Assembly: GCF_014699005.1 (NCBI RefSeq) | Contig: NZ_JACWZY010000036.1 | Coordinates: 1 to 64,000, forward strand | Direction of reading: 5' to 3' | Length of the DNA: 64,000 nt | From: Spirosoma profusum | Lineage (GTDB): Bacteria > Bacteroidota > Bacteroidia > Cytophagales > Spirosomataceae | Shown: positions 9,000 to 18,408 of the stretch, piece after piece | How the letters are laid out: each line of letters starts with the position of its first letter | How positions within the stretch are numbered: position 1 is the stretch's first letter | Position numbers and translations under genes: made by a program | Notes under the pieces: generated by a model | What the model was told of the DNA's origin: nothing | Databases searched by the model: none | Seen by the model: the letters and a program-made list of their open reading frames with translations, nothing else

Positions 9000-11900
9000 A
9001 TGCGTATGTATAAACAATCTACCAAACTAAGACCTACGTTCTCATTAAGTAGGGCCTTGCTCTCAGATGCAAATCCCCAAAGGCGATTTGCATGCTATTT
9101 ATTATTGTTTGTCTTTGCCTGCTCAACCAGCGCTTTTGCCCAATCAAGAATTACGGGCCGAATCATTGATGAACAGGGACAGGCACTCCCTGGTGTAAGT
9201 GTAGTTGTTAAGGCAACTACAACTGGTTCTGTAACTGATGCAGATGGACGCTATGCGTTAAACGTAGCATCAGTTGCAACTGCGTTGGTGTTTTCGTACA
9301 TTGGCTACGTAACACAAGAGGTTCCCATCAACGGGAGAACATCCATCAATCTGACCCTGGCTACTGACACAAAGTCACTGAACGAAGTGGTGGTGGTTGG
9401 ATATGGCACACAGCGGAAAGAAACGGTAACGGGTTCAGTAGCTACCGTGAAAGGTACCGACCTGGTTAAATCGCCCACAACGAACCTGTCGAACTCGATT
9501 GCCGGTCGGCTACCGGGTGTTGTTGCCGTTAACCGCAGCGGTGAACCCGGTGCTGACGGATCGTCTATCCGGATTCGGGGTACAAACACGATCGGCAACA
9601 ATAACGCGCTTGTTGTTATTGATGGCATTCCAGCCCGCTCGGGTGGTCTGGAACGTATTAACCCGAACGACATCGAAAACATCTCTATTCTGAAAGATGC
9701 ATCGGCAGCTATCTACGGATCGCGGGCGGCTAATGGGGTTATCCTGATTACAACCAAGCGAGGTAAAACAGGCAAGCCACAACTGTCTTATTCGTTTAAT
9801 CAGGGTTTTTCTCAGCCTACGGTAGTACCAAGTCTGGCTAATGCGTCTGAGTATGCAACCATGCTCAACGATCTGAACGTATATGAGCTTCCGGTGGGCG
9901 AATGGTCGGCTGCTACAAAAGCTTATCAAGCCAATGGATCATATACGCGTCCTGACGGAACGGTTCGTAAAGCGCCTTACACGCCTGATGATATCAAGAA
10001 ATATGCTGATGGCTCCGATCCATGGGGACATCCGAATACCGATTGGTATAAATCGACGCTGAAAACTTGGTCACCTCAGCAGCAGCACAACCTGCAGGTA
10101 ACAGGTGGTACCGAAGATTTTAAGTATCTGGCTTCCATGGGCTATCAGAATCAGGATGCTTATTACAAAAACTCGGCAACGGGCTATAAGCAGTATGATT
10201 TGCGGGTGAATCTGGACGCTAACATCAATAAATACGTTCACCTGGCGGTAGGGTTGCTGGGCCGCGAAGAATACCGGTTTTATCCCACTCGGGCGGCTAG
10301 TGCAATCTTCCGGATGCAGATGCGGGGTAAGCCAAACCAGCCTGCTTTCTGGCCAGATGGACGCCCGGGGCCTGACATTGAGAACGGAGAAAACCCGGTG
10401 GTAATTACCACGAATGCAACGGGTTACGACCGTGATAAGCAGGATTATTTCCAGTCGAACGGACAACTTGATATTAAGATACCTGGAGTGGAAGGCTTAA
10501 AGTTTTCGGGAACGGCCTCTGTCGACAAACGACTACGTAACCGCAAATTATGGCAAACACCCTGGACGCTGTACGAGCGCGGAACCGGAACCGATGCCAA
10601 CGGCAATCCAAACTTAACTGCCAGCGTACGCGGCCCAGCCGAACCACGTCTGAATGTGTATGGCGAAACCCAGTTAAACATTCTGCTGGGCGGAATCGGT
10701 ACGTATGAGCGCAAGTTTGGTGATCATGGACTGACGGTGCTTGCCGGGGTAAACCGCGAAACGATTGACGGAGATAACGTAGAAGCGTATCGGCGGTATT
10801 TCATCTCGACGGCTATCGACCAGTTGTTTGCCGGTGGTGATCTGGAAAAAAACAGCACAGGCGGAGCCTACACCCGAGCACGTATCAACTATTTTGGCCG
10901 GGTTGCCTATAACTATAAAGATAAATACCTGGCTGAATTTCTCTGGCGATACGATGGTTCCGATATCTTTCCAAAGGAAACCCGTTATGGATTCTTCCCC
11001 GGATTTCTGGCTGGCTGGGTTATCTCCGAAGAGAATTTCTGGAAAAGCTCTGTTCCGGCGGTCAATTACTTGAAACTGCGGGGGTCGTGGGGACAACTGG
11101 GTAACGACCAGATTTATATACCCAACACCGATCCACCACAGTTTGCTACGTATCAATACCTCGCTACGTATGGCTTTGATACGTATATCATTAATAACAA
11201 CCCCCAGAAAACGCTTTCCGAAGCCCGGATTCCAAACCCAACCATTACGTGGGAAGTGGCAAATAACATGGATATTGGTCTCGAAGGGCAGTTATTCAAT
11301 GGTAAAATCAACTTCGAATTCGATTATTTCAATAACCTGCGGACGTCGATTCTGTATCCGCGTAACGCGTCGGTGCCACGGTCAACGGGGCTGACGTTAC
11401 CTCCGGAAAACATTGGTAAACTGCGTAACAGTGGTTTCGATGCGTTGATTGGTTACAATGGACAGGCGGGTGCGCTGAAATATTCGGTTAGCGTCAATGG
11501 CGGCTATGCACAGAACAGAATTCTGTTCTGGGACGAAGCTCCCGGCGCACCTGAATGGCAACGTACTACCGGCAAGGCCTACAACTCGTATCTGGTTTAT
11601 GAATACGACGGCGTATTTAAAGACCAGGCCGAAATTGATGCCAACAAAATCGACTACACGTCGATCGTGAAAACGCTACGTCCGGGCGATATGAAGTATC
11701 GGGATTATAACGGTGATGGCAAAATTACCCCCGATGATCAGTATCGGCTCGAACGGACGAACTTGCCTTTATTCCAGGGTGGCCTGAATATGACGGCGTC
11801 CTACAAAAATTTCGACCTGACAATCCTCTTCCAGGGATCGGCAGGGGCGCGTCAGTATATCAGCCTAGGCGAGTCGGGAAATATTGGTAACTACCTCAAG

Positions 11901-12233
11901 GAGTTTTATACCAATCGCTGGACGGTAGATAATCCAAGCAGCGTACACCCACGTATTGCCAACCGAAGTGACCAATATTATTCCAATGGAAATACGTACT
12001 GGCTACGTAATGCCGATTATATCCGCCTGAAAAACTTTGAGGTTGGTTATACAGTACCAGAGAATATTGGGAAAAAAGTGGGACTCAGCAACCTACGGGT
12101 GTATGCCAATGGTCTGAACCTGTTCAATATCTTCAATAATCTTGGCTCCTTCGACCCCGAATCATCTAACTCTACGGGGCAGTATTACCCGCAGGCTCGT
12201 GTAATCAACTTTGGCGCGTCGCTACGATTCTAA
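9000..12233 (+). CDS. SusC/RagA-family TonB-linked outer-membrane transporter
   Basis: 1077 residues. After an unusually long N-terminal region (about 35 residues before the hydrophobic signal core YLLLFVFACSTSAFAQ) come a CarboxypepD_reg-like domain (ITGRIIDEQGQALPGVSVVVK), the SusC signature LNEVVVVGYGTQRKETVTGSV, a plug domain with RIRGTNTIGNNNALVVIDGIP and SILKDASAAIYGSRAANGVI, and a beta-barrel ending ARVINFGASLRF. It should import a glycan, peptide or other oligomer captured by its SusD partner, using TonB energy. The partner follows immediately. No glycoside hydrolase or anti-sigma gene is adjacent, so the substrate cannot be read from context. ATG 9006 is an alternative start. Confidence 0.95.
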   Translation: MRMYKQSTKLRPTFSLSRALLSDANPQRRFACYLLLFVFACSTSAFAQSRITGRIIDEQGQALPGVSVVVKATTTGSVTDADGRYALNVASVATALVFSYIGYVTQEVPINGRTSINLTLATDTKSLNEVVVVGYGTQRKETVTGSVATVKGTDLVKSPTTNLSNSIAGRLPGVVAVNRSGEPGADGSSIRIRGTNTIGNNNALVVIDGIPARSGGLERINPNDIENISILKDASAAIYGSRAANGVILITTKRGKTGKPQLSYSFNQGFSQPTVVPSLANASEYATMLNDLNVYELPVGEWSAATKAYQANGSYTRPDGTVRKAPYTPDDIKKYADGSDPWGHPNTDWYKSTLKTWSPQQQHNLQVTGGTEDFKYLASMGYQNQDAYYKNSATGYKQYDLRVNLDANINKYVHLAVGLLGREEYRFYPTRAASAIFRMQMRGKPNQPAFWPDGRPGPDIENGENPVVITTNATGYDRDKQDYFQSNGQLDIKIPGVEGLKFSGTASVDKRLRNRKLWQTPWTLYERGTGTDANGNPNLTASVRGPAEPRLNVYGETQLNILLGGIGTYERKFGDHGLTVLAGVNRETIDGDNVEAYRRYFISTAIDQLFAGGDLEKNSTGGAYTRARINYFGRVAYNYKDKYLAEFLWRYDGSDIFPKETRYGFFPGFLAGWVISEENFWKSSVPAVNYLKLRGSWGQLGNDQIYIPNTDPPQFATYQYLATYGFDTYIINNNPQKTLSEARIPNPTITWEVANNMDIGLEGQLFNGKINFEFDYFNNLRTSILYPRNASVPRSTGLTLPPENIGKLRNSGFDALIGYNGQAGALKYSVSVNGGYAQNRILFWDEAPGAPEWQRTTGKAYNSYLVYEYDGVFKDQAEIDANKIDYTSIVKTLRPGDMKYRDYNGDGKITPDDQYRLERTNLPLFQGGLNMTASYKNFDLTILFQGSAGARQYISLGESGNIGNYLKEFYTNRWTVDNPSSVHPRIANRSDQYYSNGNTYWLRNADYIRLKNFEVGYTVPENIGKKVGLSNLRVYANGLNLFNIFNNLGSFDPESSNSTGQYYPQARVINFGASLRF

Positions 12234-12246
12234 TTCTTTTTTCAAC

Positions 12247-14106
12247 ATGATACGTAACGTTAAAACCATAAGTTTAGCGCTGTTCATAGCCTCAATAGCT
12301 GTGACGGGCTGTAACGATAATTTTGTGAATACGCTACCCCTCGACCAGGTGTCTGGGGCTGCCGTATGGTCGGATGCTTCGCTGGCCGAAGCGTTTGTGA
12401 CCGGCATTTATGCCGGATTGGGAAATGGGGGCTTCAATGAAGAACAACTTGCTTCGACCACCGACGAAACGCAGTTTACGCACCCAGGTCGGAATATAAC
12501 GACCATCACCGAGGGCCGGGCTAACCCCGCCGATCAGGGCTGGTCCAACAATCCACACGAGTGGAATGCGATGTACCTGCGTATCCGGGCCTGTAATCTG
12601 GCGCTCGAAAATCTGGCCAAGCCTGGCTTTACGAACACGAATAACATCGTAGAACGGTTAATTGGTGAAGCCAAATTTATGCGGGCCTACTATTACCAGC
12701 AATTAGTTCGGTTTTACGGCGGTGTCCCGATCGTAGATAAAGCCTACGGACTGGGCGCGGCTGACTATACCGTTGCACGGAATACGATGGAGGAATGCAT
12801 TAACTTCATCGTGAAAGATTGCGACGAAGCGGCTGCACTTCTGAAGGGGAAATCGCTTGCACTGGGACGGGCTAATGAAGCAGCAGCGCTAGCGTTGAAA
12901 GCACGTATTCTGACCTATGCCGCCAGTGATCTGTATGACGTAGCAACGGCCAAGCAAAAGTCAAAGGCTCATGCTGCCTTTTCCAAGCCGGAGTTGCTGG
13001 GCTATACGAGTAGCAACCGGGCCGAACGCTGGCAGAAAGCCAAAGTTGCCGCCAAAGCTGTGCTGGATTTGGCAAGCTACGGGCATATGCTTAATCTAAG
13101 CGCTCCAGCAGCCAAAGAAGACGGTACAACCAATTACATGAATATTGCGTTGGCACGTAACGGTGGCGAAAAAGATATTCTTTTCTCCCGTTCATTCACC
13201 AATACAAAACAGGAAGATGGTGGTCGTCAGGGACTATACAATGGACCAAATGGTTATCATAACTGGGCTGGCAATACGCCTATTACGCAACTGGTCGATG
13301 ATTATGAAATGATGGATGGCACCAAATTTAGCTGGACCAATCCGACCCATGCTGCTGCGCCTTACGTTAATCGTGATCCACGTTTTTACGGGTCAATTCT
13401 GTATGACGGAGCTCCCTGGAAACCTCGTACGGCCGACGTAGCAGCGAAAGACCCTGCTAACCAGATTCAGACTGGCCAGTACGAAGTGATAAGCGGTGGT
13501 GCTAAAGTATCAGTTGCCGGGCTCGATACCCGCAAGAGTACGGTGGAAGACTGGAATGGTAGCTATACGGGCTACTACATGCGCAAGTTTATCGATCCTA
13601 GCCCAGCTATTGTTGATCAGAACACTTGGCAGCAGGTACCCTGGCCGTTCCTGCGCTATACAGAAGCTGTCTTCAACTACGCCGAGGCTTGTATCGAGTT
13701 AGGCGAAGATGCCGAAGCAAAACTCTGGTTGAACAAAATTCGATTCCGTGCAGGTATGCCCGCTTTGACTGAAACTGGTGATGCACTTCGCCAACGGTAT
13801 CGCAATGAGCGACGTATTGAGCTGGTGTTTGAAGAGCATCGTTATCACGACGCCCGGCGTTGGATGATTGCGCCCACAACCCTTGGTCGTAAGGTGGGCT
13901 GGATATCGATTGTAGGGACTTTGAAAGCCGGCAAAACGGTGACGCTCTACAAATACGATCCAACCAGCTATGATTATACGTATCGGGTGATTGAAGGCGA
14001 CCCCGGAAAAGAAAATCGGGCCTGGGACGATAAAATGTATTTCCGACCAATTAATCGCGACGAAATGAACCGGAATAATAAACTCCAGCAAAATCCAGGT
14101 TATTAA
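12247..14106 (+). CDS. SusD/RagB-family nutrient-binding outer-membrane lipoprotein
   Basis: 619 residues from ATG 12247. This start, 13 bases after the susC stop codon, gives a lipoprotein signal peptide ending IAVTGC-ND. An upstream ATG at 12211 inside susC would place 12 extra residues before it and is less likely. SusD features: N-terminal helical region with LPLDQVSGAAVWSDASLAEAF, the TPR-like stretch GEAKFMRAYYYQQLVRFYGGVPIV, and the C-terminal block FNYAEACIELG, LNKIRFRAGMP, RRIELVFEEHRYHDARRW. It forms the lid of the SusC transporter on the cell surface and binds the substrate. Operon with susC. Confidence 0.95.
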   Translation: MIRNVKTISLALFIASIAVTGCNDNFVNTLPLDQVSGAAVWSDASLAEAFVTGIYAGLGNGGFNEEQLASTTDETQFTHPGRNITTITEGRANPADQGWSNNPHEWNAMYLRIRACNLALENLAKPGFTNTNNIVERLIGEAKFMRAYYYQQLVRFYGGVPIVDKAYGLGAADYTVARNTMEECINFIVKDCDEAAALLKGKSLALGRANEAAALALKARILTYAASDLYDVATAKQKSKAHAAFSKPELLGYTSSNRAERWQKAKVAAKAVLDLASYGHMLNLSAPAAKEDGTTNYMNIALARNGGEKDILFSRSFTNTKQEDGGRQGLYNGPNGYHNWAGNTPITQLVDDYEMMDGTKFSWTNPTHAAAPYVNRDPRFYGSILYDGAPWKPRTADVAAKDPANQIQTGQYEVISGGAKVSVAGLDTRKSTVEDWNGSYTGYYMRKFIDPSPAIVDQNTWQQVPWPFLRYTEAVFNYAEACIELGEDAEAKLWLNKIRFRAGMPALTETGDALRQRYRNERRIELVFEEHRYHDARRWMIAPTTLGRKVGWISIVGTLKAGKTVTLYKYDPTSYDYTYRVIEGDPGKENRAWDDKMYFRPINRDEMNRNNKLQQNPGY

Positions 14107-14127
14107 TCCTTAATTTCGTTACTGAAT

Positions 14128-14161
14128 GCATCGTGTCAACGCGCAAGTGTTGACACGATGC
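14128..14161 (+). terminator. Hairpin after susD
   Basis: Arms 14128-14140 and 14149-14161 (GCATCGTGTCAAC and its complement) pair perfectly over 13 bp with an 8-nt loop, followed by a weak T-containing tail. It separates susD from the next same-strand gene and may attenuate readthrough. Confidence 0.65.
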
Positions 14162-14184
14162 GTTTCTGATATATACTATGTATC

Positions 14185-14895
14185 ATGAAAACTGCTACGT
14201 CGATCGTTGCTTTTTGCCTGGCTGTCATCCCGTTTTTCGCTTCTAGCCAAAATCCGGAAGTTATCCGGGTAAAAGGCGGGCTTGCAAATGCCAAAGCCAT
14301 TCCATTGGCCGATCAGTATCAGTACAGCCAGTTTCGAGAGGGAAAAATCCTGTATACCAGTGGACAAGTTGCCACGGCACTTTGTAATTACAACGTACTG
14401 GTTGGCGAAATGCAGTTTATAAATGCCAGCCACGATACGCTTGCTCTGGCCGACGAAATGTTGATCCGCCTTATTGGAATTGGTGAAGATGTATACGTAT
14501 ATCACCGCCGATACGGATACCTGAAAGTGACGTCGGAACACGGTAAATATAAATTGGCTGAAAAACAGGGTATTAAAACCGTAAAGAGTGATAAATTAGG
14601 GGGTTACAACCAATCTACGGGCGTATCTTCCGTCGTCAATTATCAATTTTACTCAACAGGCAATGGCTCTGTACGACCTCTGGAAACGAAGGGAGACGTA
14701 CTGCTTTTTAAAGAAAAAGTGTATTATTTTATTGATCAGAATAATCTTCCTCACCGAGCTATTAAAGCCGGTTTGTTAACGATTTTTCGGAAAAACCGGG
14801 CTGATGTCACTACGTATCTAGACAAGGAAAACGTAGATTTCAGACGGGAAGAAAATTTGAAAAAACTTCTAAATTATTGCAGTGAATTGCCCTAA
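14185..14895 (+). CDS. Exported protein of unknown function
   Basis: 236 residues. A signal peptide is evident (IVAFCLAVIPFFASSQ). The mature part has no motif I recognise. It is mixed polar, with a segment DEMLIRLIGIGEDVYVYHRRYGYLKV and a C-terminal helical stretch (RREENLKKLLNYCSELP). It probably resides in the periplasm. It is sandwiched between susD and the FG-GAP/VCBS lipoprotein, with short spacing on the same strand, so it may belong to the uptake cluster. An unrelated cargo gene is equally possible. Confidence 0.6.
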   Translation: MKTATSIVAFCLAVIPFFASSQNPEVIRVKGGLANAKAIPLADQYQYSQFREGKILYTSGQVATALCNYNVLVGEMQFINASHDTLALADEMLIRLIGIGEDVYVYHRRYGYLKVTSEHGKYKLAEKQGIKTVKSDKLGGYNQSTGVSSVVNYQFYSTGNGSVRPLETKGDVLLFKEKVYYFIDQNNLPHRAIKAGLLTIFRKNRADVTTYLDKENVDFRREENLKKLLNYCSELP

Positions 14896-14917
14896 TCTTT
14901 TTCTGTTTCTTCAACGA

Positions 14918-17900
14918 ATGGAGCTACCTCCTCGGCCCCTGATTGCTGGCATTTTATTAACTGGTCTGGGTCTTATCGCCGGTTGTCAGTCCAATGAATC
15001 ATCAACGAAAAACGCAACGGCTGATACGTCGTCACCCCTGTTTACGATGCTCTCGCTCGATCATACAGGTGTTACGTTCGCCAACAATCTCACCGAAGGG
15101 CTGAATACCAACGTACTGGCATACGAATATTTTTACAACGGTGGGGGCGTAGCTGTTGGTGACCTCAACAACGATGGACTGGAGGATATTTACTTTAGTG
15201 GTAATGTGGTCCCAAATCGCCTGTACCTCAACAAAGGCAACATGCAGTTTGTCGACGTAACGGATAAAGCGGGCGTAGCAGGTCGCGAAGGACCCTGGAA
15301 AACGGGTGTGACAATGGCCGATGTCAATGGCGATGGTCGGCTGGATTTATATGTTTGCCATTCCGGAACGATACGTCCCGAGAACCGAACTCCTGAGTTA
15401 TTCATCAACGACGGTCCCGATGCCAACGGGATTCCCCACTTTACGGACAAAACGGCGGAATTTGGCCTCAATCAACCTCGACAAACTACACAGGGCGTTT
15501 TCTTCGACTATGACCGCGATGGCGACCTCGATCTATTCCAACTGAATCACAATCCGCGACTGTTACCAATTCTGGAGCCTGGCGCTACAGCAGCGGTGAT
15601 GAAAGAGCCGAATCCCGAAATTGGAGTTCGTCTGTATAGAAACACGAAGAATTATTTTGAGGACGTAACGGAAAAAAGCGGCCTCAGCAGTTCGGCGCTC
15701 ACCTATGGACTGGGAGCAGGTGTGTCGGATGTAAATGCCGACGGCTGGCCTGACCTCTACGTCTCCAACGATTACGGCGTTCCCGACTACCTGTATATTA
15801 ATGACCAGAAAGGGCATTTTCGGGACGTACTTAAAATGAGCGTGGGCCATACGTCCAATTTCTCGATGGGAAATGCAGTAGCCGACGTAAACAACGATGC
15901 GCAACCTGACATTCTGACACTGGATATGCTGCCCGAGGATAATCGGCGGCAAAAACTCCTACTGGCACCAGATAACTACGATAAATATGCACTGGCCGTG
16001 CAGTCGGGGTTTTACCACCAGAATATGCGTAATATGCTGCACATCAGCAACGGAATTAGCTCCAAACGTAGTGACGGACTGAGTGTGCCAACGTATCGTG
16101 AAATAGGTCAATTAGCGGGAATTTCGAATACAGACTGGAGTTGGGCTCCACTTCTGGCCGACTACGACAACGATGGATGGAAAGACCTCTATATAACAAA
16201 CGGCTATGTGCGCGACTATACGAACATGGATTTTCTGAAGTTCATGAACGACTTCATGCACAATCGCCCCACCAATCCAACTCGGGAAGACGTACTGTCG
16301 CTGGTGCATAAAATGCCCGCTTCGAACGTAGCGAATTACGCCTTTCGGAATCAAATGGGTGATACGTCCGCATCAGGAAACGAAGTTACGTTTGTGAACA
16401 TTGGAGCAGCTTGGGGGCTCACGCAAACCTCTAACAGCACCGGAGCCACCTACGCCGATCTGGATAACGACGGCGATTTAGATTTGATCGTCAATAATAC
16501 CAATCAGCCCGCATTCATTTTTCGCAATGAAGCCAACAAAGAACTGAAACATCATTACCTGAATCTCAAACTGGAAGGAAATAAACCAAATACACAGGGT
16601 TTGGGCGCTAAGGTGACAATCACTCGTTCAGGCAGGCAACAGTACGTTGAACAAATGCCAACCCAAGGCTATCAGTCGAACGTATCACAGCGATTGCATT
16701 TCGGGCTGGGAACCGATGCAGTTATCGATACGCTACGTATCGTTTGGCCCAATGGCAAACAACAATTGTTAACGAACGTAAAAGCCGACCAACAGCTGAC
16801 GCTAAAAGAGTCGAATGCAACTGCTACGTATCGCGCCACGATGGCTACGCCTGCCGTTTTTCAGGAGATGAAGCCATCGATTGCCTTCACTGATCCGACT
16901 ACTACGTTAAACGATTTCAAACGTCAGCCGCTGCTGGTCAATGCACAGTCGTTTAATGGGCCGTGTATGGCGAAAGCGGATGTTAACGGCGATGGTCGCG
17001 AGGACGTATTTGTGGGCGGAAGTGGTGGTCAGGCTGCGGCTTTGTTTATTCAGCAGGCGTCGGGGCAGTTTGGCCGACAGCCACAACCCGCTTTTGAAGC
17101 CGATAAAACCAGCAATAATGCCGACGCCGTATTTGTGGACGTTAACGCCGATGGCAAACCCGACTTATATGTGTGTAGTGGCGGTTATGGAGATTTACAA
17201 CCGAACGATCTGCGCCTTCGGGACCGGCTTTATATAAACGACGGAAAAGGAAAATTTACCCGTGATCTGTCAGCTATCCCGCCGAATCAGACCAGCACAG
17301 GTTGTGTGCGCGCGTCAGATATAAATGGTGACGGCAAACCTGATTTATTTGTTGGGGGGCGCGTAATACCGGGCCGTTACCCCGAAACACCCAAAAGCTA
17401 CCTGCTCGTGAACGACGGTACCGGTCGATTTACGGATCAGACAACCGGATTAGGCCCCCTGTTATCGACCCTGGGTATGGTGACCGACGCGGCCTGGGTC
17501 GATCTGAATGCCGATAAAAAACCTGAATTAATCGTTGTTGGTGAGTGGATGCCCGTTACGGTATTGGGCTGGTCGGGTAAGCAATTGACTGATCAGACAA
17601 AGAATTACTTCACAAAAGAGTATCGGGGCTGGTGGAATAAGTTGCTGGTCGATGATGTCAATGGCGATGGCCGGCCGGATTTAGTGGTTGGAAATCAGGG
17701 ATTGAACACGCAGTGCAGGGTCAGCGATGCTGAACCTGCTGAACTGGTTTATAAAGACTTCGATAACAACGGAAAAATTGACCCGGTTCTTTGTTTGTAC
17801 GTACAGGGCAAAAGCTACCCACACGCTACCCGCGATGAACTGCTCGATCAACTTGGTATGCTACGTTTCCGGTTTACGGATTATAATAGTTATTCCAACG

Positions 17901-18319
17901 CTACGTTAACCGACGTATTTAAAGCAGAAGAATTGAAGGATGCGCAGAAATTGACCGCCAATCAATTGAAGACTACACTTTTCCTCAGTACGTCCGACGG
18001 AAAATTTGCGGAAAAACCTCTGCCATTGGCCGCACAGATGGCTCCGGTTTTTACAGTTACGGCGCTTGATTACAATCAGGATGGGCGGAAAGATTTGCTC
18101 CTATGTGGTAATACGCTCCAGACCCGACTGCGATTCGGTCGGGCCGATGCCAATTATGGCCTGCTGCTACGTGGTGATGGGCGGGGAGGCTTCTCTGTGG
18201 TTCCTCAGCCGCAGTCGGGCTTTCAACTCACGGGCGATGTGCGGTCTGTAATGCCGATTGGGCGAACTCTGTTTTTTGGTATCAACCAGCAAGCAGTGCG
18301 GGCCTATGGATATAGATAG
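14918..18319 (+). CDS. FG-GAP/VCBS-repeat lipoprotein with ASPIC/UnbV domain
   Basis: 1133 residues from ATG 14918, which directly precedes a lipoprotein signal (LLTGLGLIAGC-QS). An upstream ATG at 14882 would overlap the previous gene by 14 bases and put 12 residues before the signal. Repeated calcium-binding-like FG-GAP/VCBS motifs (DLNNDGLEDIYFSGN, DVNGDGRLDLYVCHSG, DINGDGKPDLFVGGR and others) build one or two beta-propellers. An ASPIC/UnbV module (QYVEQMPTQGYQSNVSQRLHFGLG) lies near residue 580. Such proteins are commonly encoded beside SusC/SusD pairs in Bacteroidota and are thought to be surface or periplasmic binding/adhesion proteins. Exact role unknown. Confidence 0.9.
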   Translation: MELPPRPLIAGILLTGLGLIAGCQSNESSTKNATADTSSPLFTMLSLDHTGVTFANNLTEGLNTNVLAYEYFYNGGGVAVGDLNNDGLEDIYFSGNVVPNRLYLNKGNMQFVDVTDKAGVAGREGPWKTGVTMADVNGDGRLDLYVCHSGTIRPENRTPELFINDGPDANGIPHFTDKTAEFGLNQPRQTTQGVFFDYDRDGDLDLFQLNHNPRLLPILEPGATAAVMKEPNPEIGVRLYRNTKNYFEDVTEKSGLSSSALTYGLGAGVSDVNADGWPDLYVSNDYGVPDYLYINDQKGHFRDVLKMSVGHTSNFSMGNAVADVNNDAQPDILTLDMLPEDNRRQKLLLAPDNYDKYALAVQSGFYHQNMRNMLHISNGISSKRSDGLSVPTYREIGQLAGISNTDWSWAPLLADYDNDGWKDLYITNGYVRDYTNMDFLKFMNDFMHNRPTNPTREDVLSLVHKMPASNVANYAFRNQMGDTSASGNEVTFVNIGAAWGLTQTSNSTGATYADLDNDGDLDLIVNNTNQPAFIFRNEANKELKHHYLNLKLEGNKPNTQGLGAKVTITRSGRQQYVEQMPTQGYQSNVSQRLHFGLGTDAVIDTLRIVWPNGKQQLLTNVKADQQLTLKESNATATYRATMATPAVFQEMKPSIAFTDPTTTLNDFKRQPLLVNAQSFNGPCMAKADVNGDGREDVFVGGSGGQAAALFIQQASGQFGRQPQPAFEADKTSNNADAVFVDVNADGKPDLYVCSGGYGDLQPNDLRLRDRLYINDGKGKFTRDLSAIPPNQTSTGCVRASDINGDGKPDLFVGGRVIPGRYPETPKSYLLVNDGTGRFTDQTTGLGPLLSTLGMVTDAAWVDLNADKKPELIVVGEWMPVTVLGWSGKQLTDQTKNYFTKEYRGWWNKLLVDDVNGDGRPDLVVGNQGLNTQCRVSDAEPAELVYKDFDNNGKIDPVLCLYVQGKSYPHATRDELLDQLGMLRFRFTDYNSYSNATLTDVFKAEELKDAQKLTANQLKTTLFLSTSDGKFAEKPLPLAAQMAPVFTVTALDYNQDGRKDLLLCGNTLQTRLRFGRADANYGLLLRGDGRGGFSVVPQPQSGFQLTGDVRSVMPIGRTLFFGINQQAVRAYGYR

Positions 18320-18360
18320 ACTAACGTAGCACTTGTTGCGAATAAGCTATTTACTTTCCG

Positions 18361-18368
18361 TACTTTTG
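18361..18368 (+). promoter_or_regulatory. -7 promoter element upstream of alaA
   Basis: TACTTTTG fits TAnnTTTG. A TTG lies about 22 nt upstream. Transcription should begin near 18373-18376, so the ATG at 18373 would be at or before the 5' end of the message, favouring the ATG at 18409. Confidence 0.5.
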
Positions 18369-18408
18369 CGGCATGGAAGTAGACTACGTGGATGTAGAAG
18401 TGCCTGCA

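Noticed and set aside
14882..14895. Overlap of the FG-GAP lipoprotein gene with the upstream gene by its longest reading frame.
   Set aside because: ATG 14918 starts a clean lipoprotein signal, so the overlap is not needed.
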